A stretch of 62,756 nucleotides of DNA from Kiritimatiellota bacterium (GCA_013151865.1 JAADHN010000008.1:1-62756); one strand, 5' to 3'. Numbered from the stretch's first letter, positions 1 to 10,121 are shown. Made by a program: numbers and translations. Notes: generated by a model from the sequence alone, not told the origin.

Positions 1-180
1 GCCCCAGGCCGTGTTGGGTTTCCGGAACATGCACCCTGAAGGGGTGCTTCAACGTATTCCTTACGTGTAGGTTGAAGTACGCCTTCAGCGTCTACCGGTA
101 TGGCGCCGACCAACCTTGGGCGTTGCCCAAGGCTACGGTAAAGTCGGCCCTTCAGGCCGTCTGGGGACACGCACAATTAT
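1..180. repeat. Hairpin-rich intergenic repeat, window edge
   Basis: A run of short imperfect palindromes: caccctgaaggggtg near 31-47, a ttgaag/cttcag pair near 73-90, cttgggcgttgcccaag near 116-132 and ggcccttcaggcc near 147-160. Cassettes of this style are common intergenic repeats in PVC and related genomes and often give spurious short ORFs. A similar fragment (gccaaggctacgg) recurs near 29497. From 181 to 385 I see no gene and no clear motif. The left end is cut by the window. Confidence 0.55.
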
Positions 181-385
181 AAAGCGACAGGCCCTGAAGC
201 CGGGACTCTGACCGGCACGTGCCGCGGCGGGGATCCAACCGGTGAAATCGTCCATTCTGTACCCATCTCATGCCAACAAGCGCAAGTCCCAAAAACGCTC
301 GCGCCCGCCCTCGAGTCCGCGGCCCGCCCTCTTTTTCGGCCGGCCGGCCCCGCGCCGCTCTCTCGAATGCGCCGTTGGACAAGCG

Positions 386-3238
386 TCAACGAGCCGGGAG
401 AGGCGTCCCGGCCCGCAACGCCAATGTCACTCGCGCTCGCGGCCGCGCGGCCGCTCCTTCGCAATCGAACTCAACCCGGTTCTCGCCGGTCCCGATGCAG
501 AGGTCGGCCCCGCTCGCGGCCGGCCGGTCCAAAACCTCGCCTTTCGGCCCGAACACCGTGCAACCGGCCGCGTTCCATTCGAGGACCGTCCCCGACGCCA
601 ATTCCGTCGGGATGACCACACTCCGTCCGTTCACCGTCAAACGCGGCCGGCGCAACACATTTCGGACCACAGGCAGGGCGCGGACCGGACTGATCCGGGC
701 GCGCACCGGCGGCGGGCCCGTCCGGACGTTGTTCAACCACAGATGCAGGGCGCAGACCGCATCGTATTCCACGCCGTGCCGGTGCAATTTGTACACAGCC
801 CGACCGTAGGGCCATGAATACTGAGCGTGACGATCACTCTCGGGTTCGATCATCTCGATGTATCGCCATCCCTCGAAGTCCAGCACCACATAGTGATCGG
901 CCAGAGAAAAGAAACGGCCGGCGGAGCGAACTTGAAAGTTGAGGACCGCACCGCTGCCGTCGCCCCGGACCCAGCAACCCAAAGCCTTCCGCTCCCCGAG
1001 ATCCAGCTCGGGCGTGAAACGCTTGCCGACCCGTACCCACGAGGCGATCCGAGGCCGGTAAATGCGTTCGCCATGGTCCAGGATCGAGAAATCGTCATCC
1101 GGAGCCGAAGACAGGACCGTTTCACGAGTAGGCTCGCGGAGGGCCGCGAATTCGCCGCACGGACCGCCGTCAGGCCCTCCGTCCGGCAGCGGGACCAAAT
1201 CTGCCGACATCCCCGGGGCGGCCGGCGGATAGCTGAAATCTTTGCCGCTGTTCAGCAGCACGAGGACGTCGCCGTTGTCATCGAATTCAGACTGATCCGC
1301 AAACTCCGCAATCGTGACGCCGTCATCCGAATCGTAATCGGCGGCCGACCACAAGGCTTCGATCCGTACCTCGGGTATCTGGGACCGGAACGCATTGGTC
1401 ACCTGCCAGGCGCCGGTCCCGGTCTCGGGTTCGAACGTTCGGCTCTGCCTCTGAACCGGGTAAAACCGAGCATTGTCCCCGTCGCCCTCGAGGGCGAACT
1501 CCGCACCCGGCGACGCCAGTTTCTGCCGAACGGGTTCGGGTACCGTCCCGGCCCGCCGCAACGCCTCGAACCGGCGAAACACGGGGGCCGTCCGGGCCAG
1601 GTGCGGCGTGTTTTGAACCGTGGCGGGCGAAATCCCCTGGAGCGAAAAACCCACATTCTCGGCCAATGCCTTGGTGCAGAGGTACGCCACATCGTCCAGG
1701 TATGTCGTCTCGTCCTTGGGACCGCTGCTCACCCGCGGCGCCCACCAGCCCAAGTGCGCCGGCAGGAATATCCGGGCGAAGTTCGCGTTCGACCGGCAAT
1801 GCATGTCGATGAACGTCTTGTGCCCGCGGGCCGGACAATCCCAGGCGCCCATCCGCGAGCGAAGGAACCAGAGATGGTGCAGGAACGCCGCCATTTCCAT
1901 CACGACGGGATGGTCCAAGCGCTCGTAAACCTCGAAGGCAAAACGCCCGCCCTGGTACCAGCGACCGGCTTCGCCCCCATAGATGTGCGCGCCGTCGAGT
2001 CCGTCCAAGTACACCATGTCAAACCCGGCAGCATTGATCAGATCCGCGATGTTCGCCGCAATCTCGGTGAACAAGGTCGAGTCGGCGTCGGGCGCAAACA
2101 TGGCCCAGCAAGCCTTGAGATGACGGACCTCCACCCCGGCACGGTGCCGAGACCGGGTCGTGCCGTATGCCCCGCGGGCGCAGCCGGTCAATGCATAGGG
2201 CGCTTCCGAGCGGACCGACGCGTAGTCGATCAGTTCCTCGTCGATCTTCAACGTCATGCTCGTCCGGATGTGATAGCTCGTGCGGCGTGGCATATCGGCC
2301 GTGGACTCGACAACAGGGACGGCATCGTCGTCCGGCCCCAAATCGCTGGCGAGAGTGAGGCAATGGTCGATCCCCAATCGAGCGTCCGGCACGGGCGTGA
2401 CGTAGCCGGAGTCTTTGGCGATCGAGAACGAGAGAGTGTGAAGACCAGCCTGAATGTCCGCCGCATGCAGACGATCCACGACCCGCCGCAGGCTGTCGAC
2501 CCCGTCGGGAAAAAGGTTCGGCGCCGGCGTGTAATCGCCCAGACGGAAGGCCCCGCCACCGCAAAAATGAAGCTGGCCGCAACCGAAATCGCGACACAGA
2601 CCAATCCATTCGTCCACGGTTTCCTCCGTGGCCACCCCGAACAGGTACGACCCGCGATTGGCCGGAGCGTCCAGGGCCCATGGACCGCCGAGCGGCGAAT
2701 GCGGCAAATCAGGAGAAGCCGCAACCACTTCCCGCAGCACGCTGCGAAGCTCGCAAAAACGTCTGCCCGCCACCGCCACGCTCGAGCCCACCGTCCCAAA
2801 CTTCGGATAGCAGGCCGAAAACAGGCGCGCCTGCGGGCCCGGCAACTCGTCGACCCGGGTCTGGAGATTCCGGGCCACCGCACAGAAGCAGAAGGAATCC
2901 GGTCCCACAGACGCGGGATTCCCGGTCAGCGGAACATCGAGAAACTCCAGGCGATCGAAGGGCGCCGCCGCCATCTCCACAACCGTGAGGACCAAGTGCG
3001 CGGCGTGCGTCTCGACGCGCAACGCCAATCGACTGTCGTCTTCAAAGCGAAACTGCAGTCGATCACCGCGCAGTTGAACGGACACCGGCCCGACGACGAC
3101 GCCCTCCCGGACCAGGCGGACCGCACCGCCACCCGCTTCCGCCAAGCGCTCGGCGCCGGTTTCCAACTCCACCAAACTGCGGTTCCGGCCCGTCGAATCC
3201 AGTTCCCATCGAAACGTCTCGGTCTGCAGCACGATCAT
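386..3238 (-). CDS. Large glycoside-hydrolase-like TIM-barrel protein (family not fixed)
   Basis: A 950-aa protein with no obvious signal peptide. The N-terminal ~180 residues look beta-rich, as in the sandwich domain that precedes clan GH-D and GH31 barrels. A barrel-like region of about 190-560 contains VYLDGLDG (about 409-416), whose Asp sits where a catalytic nucleophile is expected, and an EMAAF segment near 443. A segment near 330-375 (KIDEELIDYA, then RGAYGTTRSRH) reads like a small inserted beta domain. The C-terminal ~250 residues are beta-rich and probably a carbohydrate-binding or capping domain. Start: ATG at 3238 with a weak upstream AAAGG. It is divergent from the GH20 gene across about 590 bases. 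Glycosidase function is inferred from fold-like motifs; a non-catalytic sugar-binding role is possible. Confidence 0.6.
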   Translation of the reverse strand: MIVLQTETFRWELDSTGRNRSLVELETGAERLAEAGGGAVRLVREGVVVGPVSVQLRGDRLQFRFEDDSRLALRVETHAAHLVLTVVEMAAAPFDRLEFLDVPLTGNPASVGPDSFCFCAVARNLQTRVDELPGPQARLFSACYPKFGTVGSSVAVAGRRFCELRSVLREVVAASPDLPHSPLGGPWALDAPANRGSYLFGVATEETVDEWIGLCRDFGCGQLHFCGGGAFRLGDYTPAPNLFPDGVDSLRRVVDRLHAADIQAGLHTLSFSIAKDSGYVTPVPDARLGIDHCLTLASDLGPDDDAVPVVESTADMPRRTSYHIRTSMTLKIDEELIDYASVRSEAPYALTGCARGAYGTTRSRHRAGVEVRHLKACWAMFAPDADSTLFTEIAANIADLINAAGFDMVYLDGLDGAHIYGGEAGRWYQGGRFAFEVYERLDHPVVMEMAAFLHHLWFLRSRMGAWDCPARGHKTFIDMHCRSNANFARIFLPAHLGWWAPRVSSGPKDETTYLDDVAYLCTKALAENVGFSLQGISPATVQNTPHLARTAPVFRRFEALRRAGTVPEPVRQKLASPGAEFALEGDGDNARFYPVQRQSRTFEPETGTGAWQVTNAFRSQIPEVRIEALWSAADYDSDDGVTIAEFADQSEFDDNGDVLVLLNSGKDFSYPPAAPGMSADLVPLPDGGPDGGPCGEFAALREPTRETVLSSAPDDDFSILDHGERIYRPRIASWVRVGKRFTPELDLGERKALGCWVRGDGSGAVLNFQVRSAGRFFSLADHYVVLDFEGWRYIEMIEPESDRHAQYSWPYGRAVYKLHRHGVEYDAVCALHLWLNNVRTGPPPVRARISPVRALPVVRNVLRRPRLTVNGRSVVIPTELASGTVLEWNAAGCTVFGPKGEVLDRPAASGADLCIGTGENRVEFDCEGAAARPRARVTLALRAGTPLPAR

Positions 3239-3824
3239 GTCACCGGCCTTTCAATTCGTTCATGTACGGCGCCAATCGCCCCTTGCGTTGTCGCCCGGGG
3301 GGCATCCACTCGCACCTTGTCTCGGCTCTTGCCCCCGTCGTCCGGCTTGCCGCGGACAACCGTTCCGCCCGGTCCCCGACGCGCCGAGGTCGCGGCGGCG
3401 CCGCGCCGCGGATTGCGCGGCTGCATTCCCGGAAGGCGTGTTCGCCGCGGCGATGCCGCGAAATCTGCAGTATTCCGGTTCATGCAGTACAGTAAGGCGC
3501 GAATGGAGCAGAACTCAACCCGCCCCAGCGACTTTTTCGTGACTGGTCGGTTATTGGGGGAAACAGCTCGAGATCGAGACCGCATCGAAATCGGGATCGC
3601 AATCGACCGCGACTCCGACTACGAGGCCGATTCAGTCCCGCCACGAGACTGAGGCCTTGCACTTCTACCGCAGGGACCGGCATGAAGCCACAACCCCTGA
3701 AACCGGGACCGGCGATTCGCGGCGCGTGGAACGACTCCGCGTCCATCCATGGTTTTTCTCCCACGTCGCCGCCATTGAACGGAGAGCGGCGCAGCCTGCG
3801 CTTGGCGCCGAATCGGAGCCGCCT
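3239..3824. other. Divergent intergenic region
   Basis: About 590 bases between two divergent glycosidase genes, so it should carry promoters for both. No convincing -35/-10 pair was picked out by eye. It contains the ATCG-type repeat described separately. A reading frame on the plus strand is open from 3657 into the GH20 gene, but its first ~56 residues look non-coding. Confidence 0.4.
3571..3632. repeat. Degenerate ATCG-rich hexamer repeat
   Basis: A short low-complexity stretch with a roughly six-base beat (atcgag, accgc, atcgaa, atcggg, atcgca, atcgac, then gactcc, gactac) that turns into its reverse-complement flavour (gaggccgattc) towards the end. Translated, it gives alternating Asp/Arg/Ile. 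Such elements occur in intergenic DNA of many PVC genomes. Confidence 0.45.
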
Positions 3825-6800
3825 ATGGACCGCGCCAACAACCTCTTGAACGGGTCGTTCCCGCGCCGTCCCGTTCCCCTGGAGGGGCGAACGCCGGTGC
3901 GGCCGGCTTCCCGGGCCGTCGCGCTGGTCGCCCTGGCGCTTGCGGCGTTTGTGGGCCTTCATGACGGTCGCTGCGCCCCGCCGCCTCCCTTGCGTCATCT
4001 TCTCTTCGACTTCGAACAAGGCGTCTCGGGTTGGGTGGGGAACCCGTGGGGCGGCGGCGCCTCGGGCGCCGAGGCCGAGCCTGCCGCGGCCCTGGGCAGT
4101 GGTTCTCTCTGTGCCTGGTACAGGGACGTACCGCGCGGGGCCACGGTCATTGCGCCGGAATTCCCCGCCAACGCCTCGTGGCGCGATACCCGCTGGGGCG
4201 GCATCTCATTGTATGTACGCGGCGACGGATCGCCGGACACCGTCAAAGTGCACTTGGCGACCCGCGCACCCGAAGGATTGTTGTGGAGTCGGTCCCTGGC
4301 CCTCGAAAACCGAACTTGGCATCGGGTCTACCTGCCGTTCGCCACGTTCTGGAATCGACAGGGGAAAAGACTCGATCCGGCCAAGCTCCAGAGGTTGTAT
4401 TTCGGCGGTCGCGGCACGCATCGCGTTTGGATCGACCAAATCCGGCTCGAGGCCCCGCACCAGGTCCAGCCGCTCGAGAACGAGCGTCGAACGCCGCAAG
4501 CCGCCCCCGGAGTCGGCCCGGCCTGGCTCGATTTCGGCAGCGGTCTCTATGCGGCACGCTTCAACGCTTCTCGGCTGCAAGAAGCGAACCGAACCATTGC
4601 TCTCGAGGTTCGGCTTCGTACCGGAACGATGGAAATGACGGCCCGGGACGAGGCGCCCGCCGGACAAGCCCGGCAGCGCGAATTATTCGCCGTCTTGCCC
4701 CGACCCGTCGCCAACGAGGGACCCGCGATAGTCTCGCTGACGGTCCGCGCCGACGACGGCAAGCTCGTGGTCCGCCGGACCGGAAATTTCCGGGTGTTCC
4801 TGCCCCCGGGCCGCCCGGAAGAGTTCTCTCTGCCTCTCATACCCGTCCCGAAAGAAACGACTTCCGGCAGCGGAACTCTGCGACTCCGCGCCGCAGCGGC
4901 GGTGTACGTCGCCGGGCTGCCGGCGACCGAAAAGCGTCCCCTCCGACTCCTCGCGAGGACGCTTGAAAACGAATACGGTATTCGGGTTCGGACAGTTACC
5001 GCTCCCGGGGAGGCCACAGTCCGCCTGTACCACACCGGCGGGAAAACGTCCGTCCAGGTCCCGAACCGACTTGCGGAGTTCGCAACCCGCGTCACGCGCC
5101 GCTACGCCGCAGAAGGTTACGTCTTGCAGATCACTCCAGCCGGCGTCGACGTCGTCGCCGCCGCGGCGCACGGACTCTACAATGGATTGCAGAGCTTCCT
5201 GCAACTCCTCCGGGCGGATACGCCGGCCGCCGACGCCCCGCAGGTCCGCAGTCTGACGGTCGTCGACTGGCCCAGTACGGAGTGGCGCGCCCTGACCATG
5301 ACACTTCCCACGGACCGCTGGGGGCACCCAAACAACGCGCCGGTGGACAGCGCTTTTTACTGCGATTTCATCCGCCGGTTTGTGGCCCGCCGCAAGTTCA
5401 ACGCGGTCGCACTGGGGATCAACGCCGGCTTCCAATTCGCTTCCCATCCGGAAATCGCCGGCCCGGCAGCCTGGACGCGACAGGAGTTGGGACGCGTCGT
5501 CAAGACCTGCCGAGAGAACTTCATCGAGCCCATTCCATTCGTGAATTCCTATGGCCATACGGGCTGGCTGAACCTGCGACACCCGGAACTGCGCGAGGAC
5601 GGCGACCTGAACACGCTCTGCGTCCGAAACCCCGAAACATTCAAGGTCCTCACCGACCTCTACTCCGAACTGATCGGCCTGTTCGAACCGATCCGGTTCT
5701 TTCATGTCGGCATGGACGAAATCCGTTGGAAGACCCTGAAGGTCGCACCTGAAAAACGCTGCAAACTCTGCGCGGGCGTTCCCAAGTATCAGTTGGTCGC
5801 GGAACACATTCGGCGCCTGCACGACTGGCTCGCAGCACACGGGGCGCGCACGATGATTTGGGGAGACATGCTGCTTCCCGAACACAACGGCGGCCCTCCG
5901 TTCCATACCGCGCGCGCCCTCCCGCTCCTGCCCCGGGACATCATTGTCGCCAACTGGTCCACCTCGCTCGCTCCGGACTCCAATGTGCGCTTCAACCGCC
6001 TCGGATTCACGGTGTGGCAGTCCAATTCACGGGGCGTGAATCGGGCTCAGGCCGCGTACTGCGTCGGGAACATGTTCGGCTCCTGGACCAAGACCCCGTG
6101 GTGGGCCGATGCGCCCTGGCGCAGCGGACAGCGCTTCAATTTCCTCAGTTTCCCCATTGCAGCCCAGTATTCCTGGAATTTGTGGCCGGACGTCCGCACG
6201 CTCCAACCGGGCTTGACCGCAGACCGCTTGGCGCGAATGCTGCCCGGCTGGATACACGAGGGGATCGACCCGGTCCCGTCCGGGACGTCCCGGACGTTCG
6301 CCCTCGTTCTGCCCCTCAATTTCAGTTCCAAGGCGGCAACACCTCCCGACCCCGCACATTGGTTCGGCGCCGGGCCGGCGCACGACCTCGCGGGCTTGCC
6401 GCGCGGCAAAGTGTATGTCGGGGGAATGCCGTTCCAGATGCTCCGCACCGACCGGGACTGTCTGCGCCCGCCCCCCGACGGCGGAGAAGTCGAATTGCCG
6501 GTCGGCCGTCGGGTTTCCGAACTTCGTTTCCTTCATACCGCCTACGTGCCGCCCGAGCGCCGGAAGGCCCTGGACGAAGGCTTCAAACGCGCCGAGAATT
6601 GGCGAGGTATCCCCGTCGGACGGTACACGATCCGATATGCCGACGGCAGTCGCGACGAGTTGGTCATTCGCTATATCGCCAACATCAAGCGATGGGATGA
6701 GGGCGACAGGATACCGTACCTGGCGCGTTCCGCCGGCTTCCTGATCGTCGCCGCAAAAGCAGAGGAAGAGCAGGAGCCGTCGCGCAAAAACGCCTGCCTT

Positions 6801-6938
6801 TACGTGGCCCAGTGGGTCAATCCGCACCCGGAGAAAAAAGTGACGGCGGTCCGTTTCACCGCGGGGCCCGATGCCCCGGCCATCCCGGTCCTTTTCGCCG
6901 TCAGCGGACGCGGTGTCCGGGCCCCGCCCGTTCCCTGA
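3825..6938 (+). CDS. Secreted beta-N-acetylhexosaminidase, GH20 family
   Basis: Predicted to remove terminal beta-linked GlcNAc or GalNAc by substrate-assisted catalysis outside the cytoplasm. From ATG 3825 (1037 aa) the order is: basic N-terminus, signal-peptide core near 30-48 (VALVALALAAFVGLH), a beta-sandwich near 55-190 beginning FDFEQGVSGW as in CBM-like domains, a linker domain, a GH20b-type domain near 355-460 (EGYVLQITPAGVDV, then GLYNGLQSFLQLL), and the catalytic barrel. HVGMDEI near 625-632 supplies the family's Asp-Glu pair. A CKLC pair near 648 is unusual. The 160-residue beta tail is unassigned. The open frame extends 56 codons upstream, but 3825 places the signal peptide properly. 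Longer than typical GH20 enzymes because of the added terminal domains. Confidence 0.85.
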   Translation: MDRANNLLNGSFPRRPVPLEGRTPVRPASRAVALVALALAAFVGLHDGRCAPPPPLRHLLFDFEQGVSGWVGNPWGGGASGAEAEPAAALGSGSLCAWYRDVPRGATVIAPEFPANASWRDTRWGGISLYVRGDGSPDTVKVHLATRAPEGLLWSRSLALENRTWHRVYLPFATFWNRQGKRLDPAKLQRLYFGGRGTHRVWIDQIRLEAPHQVQPLENERRTPQAAPGVGPAWLDFGSGLYAARFNASRLQEANRTIALEVRLRTGTMEMTARDEAPAGQARQRELFAVLPRPVANEGPAIVSLTVRADDGKLVVRRTGNFRVFLPPGRPEEFSLPLIPVPKETTSGSGTLRLRAAAAVYVAGLPATEKRPLRLLARTLENEYGIRVRTVTAPGEATVRLYHTGGKTSVQVPNRLAEFATRVTRRYAAEGYVLQITPAGVDVVAAAAHGLYNGLQSFLQLLRADTPAADAPQVRSLTVVDWPSTEWRALTMTLPTDRWGHPNNAPVDSAFYCDFIRRFVARRKFNAVALGINAGFQFASHPEIAGPAAWTRQELGRVVKTCRENFIEPIPFVNSYGHTGWLNLRHPELREDGDLNTLCVRNPETFKVLTDLYSELIGLFEPIRFFHVGMDEIRWKTLKVAPEKRCKLCAGVPKYQLVAEHIRRLHDWLAAHGARTMIWGDMLLPEHNGGPPFHTARALPLLPRDIIVANWSTSLAPDSNVRFNRLGFTVWQSNSRGVNRAQAAYCVGNMFGSWTKTPWWADAPWRSGQRFNFLSFPIAAQYSWNLWPDVRTLQPGLTADRLARMLPGWIHEGIDPVPSGTSRTFALVLPLNFSSKAATPPDPAHWFGAGPAHDLAGLPRGKVYVGGMPFQMLRTDRDCLRPPPDGGEVELPVGRRVSELRFLHTAYVPPERRKALDEGFKRAENWRGIPVGRYTIRYADGSRDELVIRYIANIKRWDEGDRIPYLARSAGFLIVAAKAEEEQEPSRKNACLYVAQWVNPHPEKKVTAVRFTAGPDAPAIPVLFAVSGRGVRAPPVP

Positions 6939-7208
6939 CGGTCCTTGTCCGAACTCAGAGACCTGGACCCGAAAAACCTCGATGCGGGACGGGACTCCGC
7001 CCTGTCGGAGGCAGTTTGCCGCCGAGCCCAGCGGCGTGCAGCGGACGCCTCTGTGCACTGAAGCGCCGAACGCGGGGCGGCCCGGATCCCGTCGCGGAGT
7101 GTCGCGATTTTCCACGAGAAACCCCGCGGTTCAGCACCGCCGTGGGCGCACCGGGCCCTCCGTGCCCCCGGGAATGGCCCCGGTCTTCGACAACGGACCT
7201 CGAATGAC

Positions 7209-8258
7209 GTGAAGCCCGCCCTCAAATCTGCAGAAGAAGAAACCCGCCTCCGAGACTGGTTGACGGCCCGGGGGGAGCCTGCCTTTCGGTTCGGCCAAGT
7301 GCAGTCATGGCTGTACCGCCGGTACGCCCTCGGGTTCGACCGGATGGTGAACCTTCCCTTGTCTCTACGCCGGGAACTCGCCGACCGCTGGCAGGCGTTT
7401 TCGCTCGTGCTCGAACAGGAACTTTCCGCTCCGGACGGGACCCGGAAATTCCTTTTCCGGCTGGCGGACGGCGCTTGCATCGAGTCGGTCCTGATCCGCT
7501 CCGGGAAGCGCACGACCGCGTGCATCAGCACCCAGGCGGGCTGCCCGGTCGGGTGTGTGTTCTGCGCTACCGGCCGGGCCGGGTTTGTTCGCGATCTTCG
7601 CACGGCCGAGATCGTGGACCAAGTCGTCTTTCTCTGCAACGCTCTGAACGAACGCGTCCGCAACGTGGTGGTCATGGGGATGGGAGAACCGTTGCTCAAC
7701 CTGTCGGAACTGATTCCCGCCCTCGAGTGCTTGTGCGATCCCGGCAGACTGGGCGTGGGAGACCGGCACGTTACGGTCTCCACCAGTGGAATCGTACCGG
7801 GCATAATAGAGCTTGCCAGATTCCGCCGGCAGTGGAACCTGGCCGTCTCTCTGCACGCGGCCACGGAGGCGCTGCGACGACGACTCATTCCGGCCGGACA
7901 CCGACACCCCATCGCCGAAATCGCCGACGCCTGCCGGACATACCGGGCCGAAACCAGACGGATCGTCACGTTTGAATACGTCTTGCTGGCCGGGATCAAC
8001 GACTCGGACCGGGACTGCCGGGCCCTGGCGGACTTGTCCAGGGGCGTGGGGGCAAAAGTGAACCTGATTCCCTGCAATCGGACCGAGGGCCGCTTTCTGT
8101 CGCCCCCCAGGTCCCGAATCGACCGGTTCGCCGCGGGGTTGCGCTATGCCGGAATCGCCGTTAGCGTACGACAGAGCAGGGGGCAAGCCATTCAAGGCGC
8201 CTGCGGCCAGTTACACCGCGTCTTCGCCGGGTCTTCGGGACAGACCCCGGAGGATTGA
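7209..8258 (+). CDS. rlmN: Dual-specificity 23S rRNA/tRNA adenine-C2 methyltransferase RlmN
   Basis: A radical-SAM enzyme that methylates A2503 of 23S rRNA and A37 of some tRNAs. The 349-aa protein shows the RlmN N-terminal RNA-binding segment (FRFGQVQSWLYRR), the radical-SAM cluster CPVGCVFC (Cys near 111, 115 and 118), GMGEPLLN, STSGIVPGI, SLHAATEALRRRLIP and the catalytic C-terminal Cys in GACGQL near 330. Length is normal. It starts with GTG at 7209. The enzyme is cytoplasmic. The 270 bases before it hold no recognised feature. Confidence 0.95.
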   Translation: MKPALKSAEEETRLRDWLTARGEPAFRFGQVQSWLYRRYALGFDRMVNLPLSLRRELADRWQAFSLVLEQELSAPDGTRKFLFRLADGACIESVLIRSGKRTTACISTQAGCPVGCVFCATGRAGFVRDLRTAEIVDQVVFLCNALNERVRNVVVMGMGEPLLNLSELIPALECLCDPGRLGVGDRHVTVSTSGIVPGIIELARFRRQWNLAVSLHAATEALRRRLIPAGHRHPIAEIADACRTYRAETRRIVTFEYVLLAGINDSDRDCRALADLSRGVGAKVNLIPCNRTEGRFLSPPRSRIDRFAAGLRYAGIAVSVRQSRGQAIQGACGQLHRVFAGSSGQTPED

Positions 8259-8304
8259 GGATTGAGGGGCGTCGCCGGGCCGCCGCGTGCAGGGAGGGAG
8301 TGGA

Positions 8305-8586
8305 ATGAGGACTGCGAGAGAAATTCGGACCCGGGTCGTCAGTGCCGTGGCAACTTCCGTCGTGCTTCCCCTTATGATCGTCATGTATCTCATGTCCCGA
8401 TGGGCGTCCGGCAGACTGAACAGTCCCGGCACCATTGTTGTCTTGGTTCTGCTCGCCTTGGTTTTAATCGGCGGCGGCCTCAACATCCTGCGTACGATCG
8501 ATTCCGGGGAGCCGCCCCCCGCCACCGTCCCCGCGCCCGGCCCGAGCGGCGACGAAACCGAAGCGGACACGTCCGACGTCGGTTGA
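8305..8586 (+). CDS. Small two-helix membrane protein, unknown function
   Basis: A 93-aa protein starting at ATG 8305 behind a good ribosome site (agggaggga). Residues about 14-31 (AVATSVVLPLMIVMYLM) and 40-60 (GTIVVLVLLALVLIGGGLNI) are hydrophobic helices. The tail is short, polar and Pro/Gly/Asp-rich. It follows rlmN by 46 bases and may be co-transcribed. It converges with the membrane protein on the other strand, with 26 bases between them. Family not recognised. Confidence 0.65.
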   Translation: MRTAREIRTRVVSAVATSVVLPLMIVMYLMSRWASGRLNSPGTIVVLVLLALVLIGGGLNILRTIDSGEPPPATVPAPGPSGDETEADTSDVG

Positions 8587-8612
8587 TCCGTTCTTGCTGG
8601 AAACCGGGAGAG

Positions 8613-9122
8613 TCATGGATGGACCGTGCGCGGCGCCGCGCGCCGACACGCTTGGACCATTTCCGCCGACGGGTCCCAAAGCAGGACCGTACGCTTCCCG
8701 TCTTTCCGGATTACCAAGACATACGACCCTTCACCCGTTCCGCGGCCCAAATCGGTTGGAGGTCCGAGTCCTTCCCACTCGGCCCGATACTCGGTCGCCG
8801 ATGCCGGCGCCATCAGAAGGACATCCTCACGAAAATCGATGGTATGGACACGGCGACGCCATTCCTTGTTGTAGATGACGTCAATATCGAGTTCGCCGCT
8901 CGTAAAGGCGTATTCGTATTCCCGGTTCTGCCGCTTCAAGAGCGCCCGGGCGCCCCATACAACGGCGACCAGAACGGCCAGGTACGGGAGCAGCAAGCCG
9001 GGCAGCAGCACCGCCGAGGCGCCAAGTGCGACCGCAACGGCCGCGACAAGGACAGCACACCGCACCGCCCGGTCCCGTTTCGACAGCACCCGCACCACGC
9101 GTTCTTCTCGGAATTCGTCCAT
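8613..9122 (-). CDS. Membrane protein resembling the DUF6106 family
   Basis: A 169-aa protein starting at ATG 9122, preceded by aaggtggagat. The N-terminus MDEFREERVVR is charged. Two hydrophobic helices follow (about 20-42 and 44-60), then a ~105-residue soluble domain containing YEYAFTSGELDIDVIYNKEWRR and a WDPS motif near the end. The pattern of two helices followed by an EYEY-ELDID-Y domain resembles the DUF6106 proteins of Firmicutes. Function unknown. The frame stays open upstream to about 10106, but that extension is opposite purO and is spurious. Confidence 0.7.
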   Translation of the reverse strand: MDEFREERVVRVLSKRDRAVRCAVLVAAVAVALGASAVLLPGLLLPYLAVLVAVVWGARALLKRQNREYEYAFTSGELDIDVIYNKEWRRRVHTIDFREDVLLMAPASATEYRAEWEGLGPPTDLGRGTGEGSYVLVIRKDGKRTVLLWDPSAEMVQACRRAAPRTVHP

Positions 9123-9467
9123 GATCTCCACCTTCTGGCCAACCCGTTCCCCACGACATGCCTGCACCGTATCCGACTGCGGTCGTTCGGTCGCGGTCCA
9201 CGACTGCATGATGACAATATACCGCCTGGGCGCTTTCCGCGCGGGACAGGCAGCCGTGCAGTCCCCGGGAGTGCATCGTGAGTACCGGCGCCGACGCCCC
9301 CGCACCGTACCGGGCGCCGCCTTTTCGAGGGGCGCTCGGCGCCGCACCGTCCGACGGGTTTGGACAGCACCGGGGTGAACGGGTACAGTATGGACCGAAG
9401 AACGCCCGCGGGACCGCAACGACCGTGCGCACGGCCCGGGGGGCCGCCAACCAGGAGACAACCAATC
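9123..9467. other. Divergent intergenic region before purO
   Basis: About 345 bases between the divergent membrane-protein gene and purO, expected to hold both promoters. I see no clear -35/-10 pair and no riboswitch-like structure. Confidence 0.35.
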
Positions 9468-10121
9468 ATGTACGTCGGACGTATTGTTGCCGTCGGCCGA
9501 ACCCGCCGCGGGGCCGTGACCGCAATGTACCGGGTTTCCTCCCGATCCTTTCCGAATCGGCAGGCCAGGATCCTGGAAAAAGCCGTGGCGATCCTGCCGA
9601 AGGCGGGATATGAAAAGGACATCGAACGCAACCCGTACATCGCCTACAACTGCCTGCGGCTGGCGGGTGATTGCGCCGTGGCGGCCAACGGTTCGCACAC
9701 CGACCCCATCGCCGATAAGATCGACGGCGGCATGGGCATCCGCGACGCCCTGGCTTCGGTACTCTTGGCCATGGATTACGAACGCGATGCCTACAATACC
9801 CCCCGTATTGCCGCGGTGGTTCGGCACGGGGCACGCTCGGGTTTTCTGGGGATCGTCCGGCACGATGCACTCTTGGTTCGGGAATTCCCTCTCGAGCCGG
9901 GCACGGCTTTTTATGTCTGCACCTATGAGCAGAACGTCCCCGACCCCCGGTACACCGACCCCGCATTCGAAGCGGAGTCCGCAACCGACGCCTGTCGGGT
10001 CATTCTCGGGGCCGGAGCGTTCAAAGATTTGGAGAGGCCGATCACGGCGGCCTGCGCCTTGGCCCAGAACGACGGCACGTTCGAGGTCGCCATCGCCGAC
10101 GCCCAACCCCCGAAACGGTGA
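9468..10121 (+). CDS. purO: IMP cyclohydrolase, archaeal PurO type
   Basis: Closes the purine ring (FAICAR to IMP), the last step of de novo IMP synthesis. The 217-aa protein begins MYVGRIVAVGRTRRGAV and continues YRVSSRSFPNRQA, the hallmark start of PurO. Further family-like segments are YIAYNCLR, ATNGSHTDPI-type sequence and MDYERDAYNTPRIA. Length is close to the ~200-220 aa family norm. ATG 9468 is preceded by ccaggaga. Most bacteria use the bifunctional PurH for this step; PurO is typical of archaea but also scattered in bacteria. It is followed after 146 bases by hisD. Purine and histidine synthesis share AICAR, which makes the neighbourhood sensible. Confidence 0.88.
   Translation: MYVGRIVAVGRTRRGAVTAMYRVSSRSFPNRQARILEKAVAILPKAGYEKDIERNPYIAYNCLRLAGDCAVAANGSHTDPIADKIDGGMGIRDALASVLLAMDYERDAYNTPRIAAVVRHGARSGFLGIVRHDALLVREFPLEPGTAFYVCTYEQNVPDPRYTDPAFEAESATDACRVILGAGAFKDLERPITAACALAQNDGTFEVAIADAQPPKR

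Noticed and set aside
152-382. Short minus-strand ORFs at the left edge
   Set aside because: Derived from hairpin repeat sequence; two overlapping frames are equally open and neither has a ribosome site.
827-3652. 941-codon open frame on the plus strand opposite the first glycosidase gene
   Set aside because: Translation is Arg/Gly/Pro-rich without domain-like patterning; it is the complement shadow of a high-GC gene that has a clear protein-like translation on the minus strand.
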